A stretch of DNA of 9,160 bases, from NCBI GenBank assembly GCA_018674025.1, contig JABHBC010000140.1:1-9160 (forward strand). The letters run 5' to 3'. Shown here piece by piece: positions 7,918-9,160 of this stretch. The notes beneath the pieces are model-generated. The model saw only the letters and a list, made by a program, of their open reading frames with translations. It had not been told where the DNA came from and did not search any database. The stretch's first letter is position 1, and each line of letters opens with the position of its first letter. Origin of the DNA: Flavobacteriaceae bacterium (GTDB taxonomy: Bacteria; Bacteroidota; Bacteroidia; Flavobacteriales; Flavobacteriaceae). Both the position numbers and the translations under genes were made by a program.

Positions 7918-9160
7918 TTATAAATTAATATTTTTACCGTTTTTGTCGGTAAAATGATATTCTAGATATGTGTAAGCATCTCTTGGATTAATTTTAATCC
8001 ATTGCTTATACTGCCAAATCCATTTATTTCTAAAAGAGTAGAGACCTTTATTAAGAAAGGCTGCTATAAAAGGATGTGCATTTAGCCGCACATTTTTATG
8101 ACCTTTTTTCAATATTAATTCTAAATCTTCTGCAATTTTATTAACAATAAGAATTGGTGCCTCAATTTCGGCTCCATTACTATTGTTTGGATTTTTTTCT
8201 CTAGTTTTTATTGTCATTTCAGGCCTAACTCTTTGTCTAGTTATTTGAATTAGTCCAAATTTACTAGGTGGTAGAATTTTGTGTTTAGCCCTATCATCCT
8301 TCATTTCATCTCTTAAGTGATCAAACAGCTTTTTTCTGTTTTCTGCAGATCCTAAATCTATAAAATCTACTACAATAATTCCTCCCATATCACGGAGTCT
8401 TAATTGTCTAGCAATTTCAGTTGCAGCTATTAAATTTACTTCAAGAGCAGTATCCTCTTGGTTATTAGATTTACTTGATCTATTTCCACTATTTACATCA
8501 ACAACATGTAGTGCTTCTGTATGTTCTATGACTAAATATGCTCCTTTAGCCATTGATACATTCTGACCAAAAGAAGTTTTTATCTGTCTTTCTACTCCAA
8601 ACTTTTCAAAAATTGGAGATTCATCCTTATGTAATTTGACAATAGATTCTTGTTTGGGTGCAATTTCTTGCACATACTCTTTTAATTGATAATAAAGAGT
8701 TTCGTCATCTACCACAATTGAGGTAAAGGTGTCATTAAATAAATCTCTTAAAATTAAAGAAGATTTGTTCATTTCATCTAGTACTTTACTCGGGTAAGTG
8801 GCTCTATGTAATTTTTTACACATTGCAATCCATCTGTCATGCAAAGTCTGTAAGTCTTTATCTAGTTCGGCTACTTTTTTGCCTTTAGCAACAGTTCTAA
8901 TAATAACTCCAAAACCTTTTGGAGCAATACTTTTAACTAATCTTTTTAATCTCTCTTTTTCTTCATTTGTATCTATTTTTTGAGATACGGAGATGCGATT
9001 AGAAAACGGAACTAAAACCAAATATCTACCAGCAATTGAAAGCTCAGAGCTAATTCTAGGCCCTTTTGTAGAGATTGGTTCTTTTATTATTTGCACTAAT
9101 ACAGTTTGATTAGGCTTTATAGCTTCGCTGATATTGCCATTTTTATCAATTTCTTTTTCA
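7918..9160 (-). CDS. rng: Ribonuclease G (RNase E/G family), N-terminus outside window
   Basis: The frame stays open to base 9160, past the GTG at 9094-9096, so about 413 codons are visible and the first 100 or so, including most of the S1 RNA-binding domain, are missing. The remainder of that domain is seen in KPNQTVLVQIIKEPISTKGPR. The DNase I-like catalytic core has the two metal-binding aspartates: the first D of DVNSG (8497-8499) and the first D of VVDFIDL (8365-8367). They are 44 residues apart, against 43 in E. coli RNase E. EIARQLRLRDMGG and FGLIQITRQRVRPE are family signatures. RNase G/E enzymes cut single-stranded RNA in rRNA maturation and mRNA decay in the cytoplasm. The zinc-link CPxC of the proteobacterial enzymes is absent; its place holds TREKNPNNSNG. 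Transcription is convergent with tas. A single Bacteroidota RNase E/G commonly covers both roles, so rng is a best-fit symbol. Confidence 0.93.
   Translation of the reverse strand, partial: EKEIDKNGNISEAIKPNQTVLVQIIKEPISTKGPRISSELSIAGRYLVLVPFSNRISVSQKIDTNEEKERLKRLVKSIAPKGFGVIIRTVAKGKKVAELDKDLQTLHDRWIAMCKKLHRATYPSKVLDEMNKSSLILRDLFNDTFTSIVVDDETLYYQLKEYVQEIAPKQESIVKLHKDESPIFEKFGVERQIKTSFGQNVSMAKGAYLVIEHTEALHVVDVNSGNRSSKSNNQEDTALEVNLIAATEIARQLRLRDMGGIIVVDFIDLGSAENRKKLFDHLRDEMKDDRAKHKILPPSKFGLIQITRQRVRPEMTIKTREKNPNNSNGAEIEAPILIVNKIAEDLELILKKGHKNVRLNAHPFIAAFLNKGLYSFRNKWIWQYKQWIKINPRDAYTYLEYHFTDKNGKNINL

Noticed and set aside
8798..8983. 61-codon plus-strand frame antisense to rng
   Set aside because: It is a shadow of the conserved RNase G frame; its hydrophobic character comes from the antisense of Lys/Glu-rich codons.
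9094..9096. GTG as the start of rng
   Set aside because: The frame continues to the window edge with conserved S1-domain sequence, so this is an internal Val codon.
1..9160. Search for CRISPR arrays, tRNAs, insertion sequences, phage genes or toxin-antitoxin pairs
   Set aside because: No direct-repeat/spacer pattern, transposase motif, terminal inverted repeats or tRNA-like clover-leaf was seen; gaps between genes are all 101 bp or less.

Overview
The window looks like chromosomal DNA from a very AT-rich member of the Bacteroidota, most likely a flavobacterium. The evidence is a type IX secretion (T9SS) cargo protein with CARDB-like, GEVED and C-terminal sorting domains, a large outer-membrane protein of a Bacteroidota-restricted style, an RNase G lacking the proteobacterial zinc-link cysteines, and no Shine-Dalgarno sequence before any of the three visible start codons. 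The one sizeable intergenic gap is only about 13% G+C.

Layout from left to right. (1) Positions 1-2625, plus strand: the 3' part of a gene for a secreted T9SS protein; its start lies before the window. (2) 2645-2677: a hairpin with A/T tracts, probably a bidirectional terminator. (3) 2681-5977, minus strand: a complete 1098-residue exported protein, probably an outer-membrane beta-barrel, of unknown function. (4) 5978-6078: a 101-bp divergent intergenic region that must hold the promoters of the genes on both sides. (5) 6079-6843, plus strand: exodeoxyribonuclease III, followed after 3 bp by (6) 6847-7884, plus strand: a Tas-type aldo/keto reductase; the two are probably co-transcribed. (7) 7885-7916: a second bidirectional terminator. 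(8) 7918-9160, minus strand: the C-terminal four fifths or so of ribonuclease G; its start lies past the right edge.

The genes do not form one pathway. There are three transcription blocks separated by convergent terminators: cell-surface or secreted proteins on the left, a DNA-repair plus reductase pair in the middle, and RNA processing on the right. I found no mobile element, CRISPR array, tRNA, rRNA or defence cassette. The least explained objects are the outer-membrane protein and the N-terminal part of the secreted protein. Nothing here forms a clear undescribed multi-gene system.
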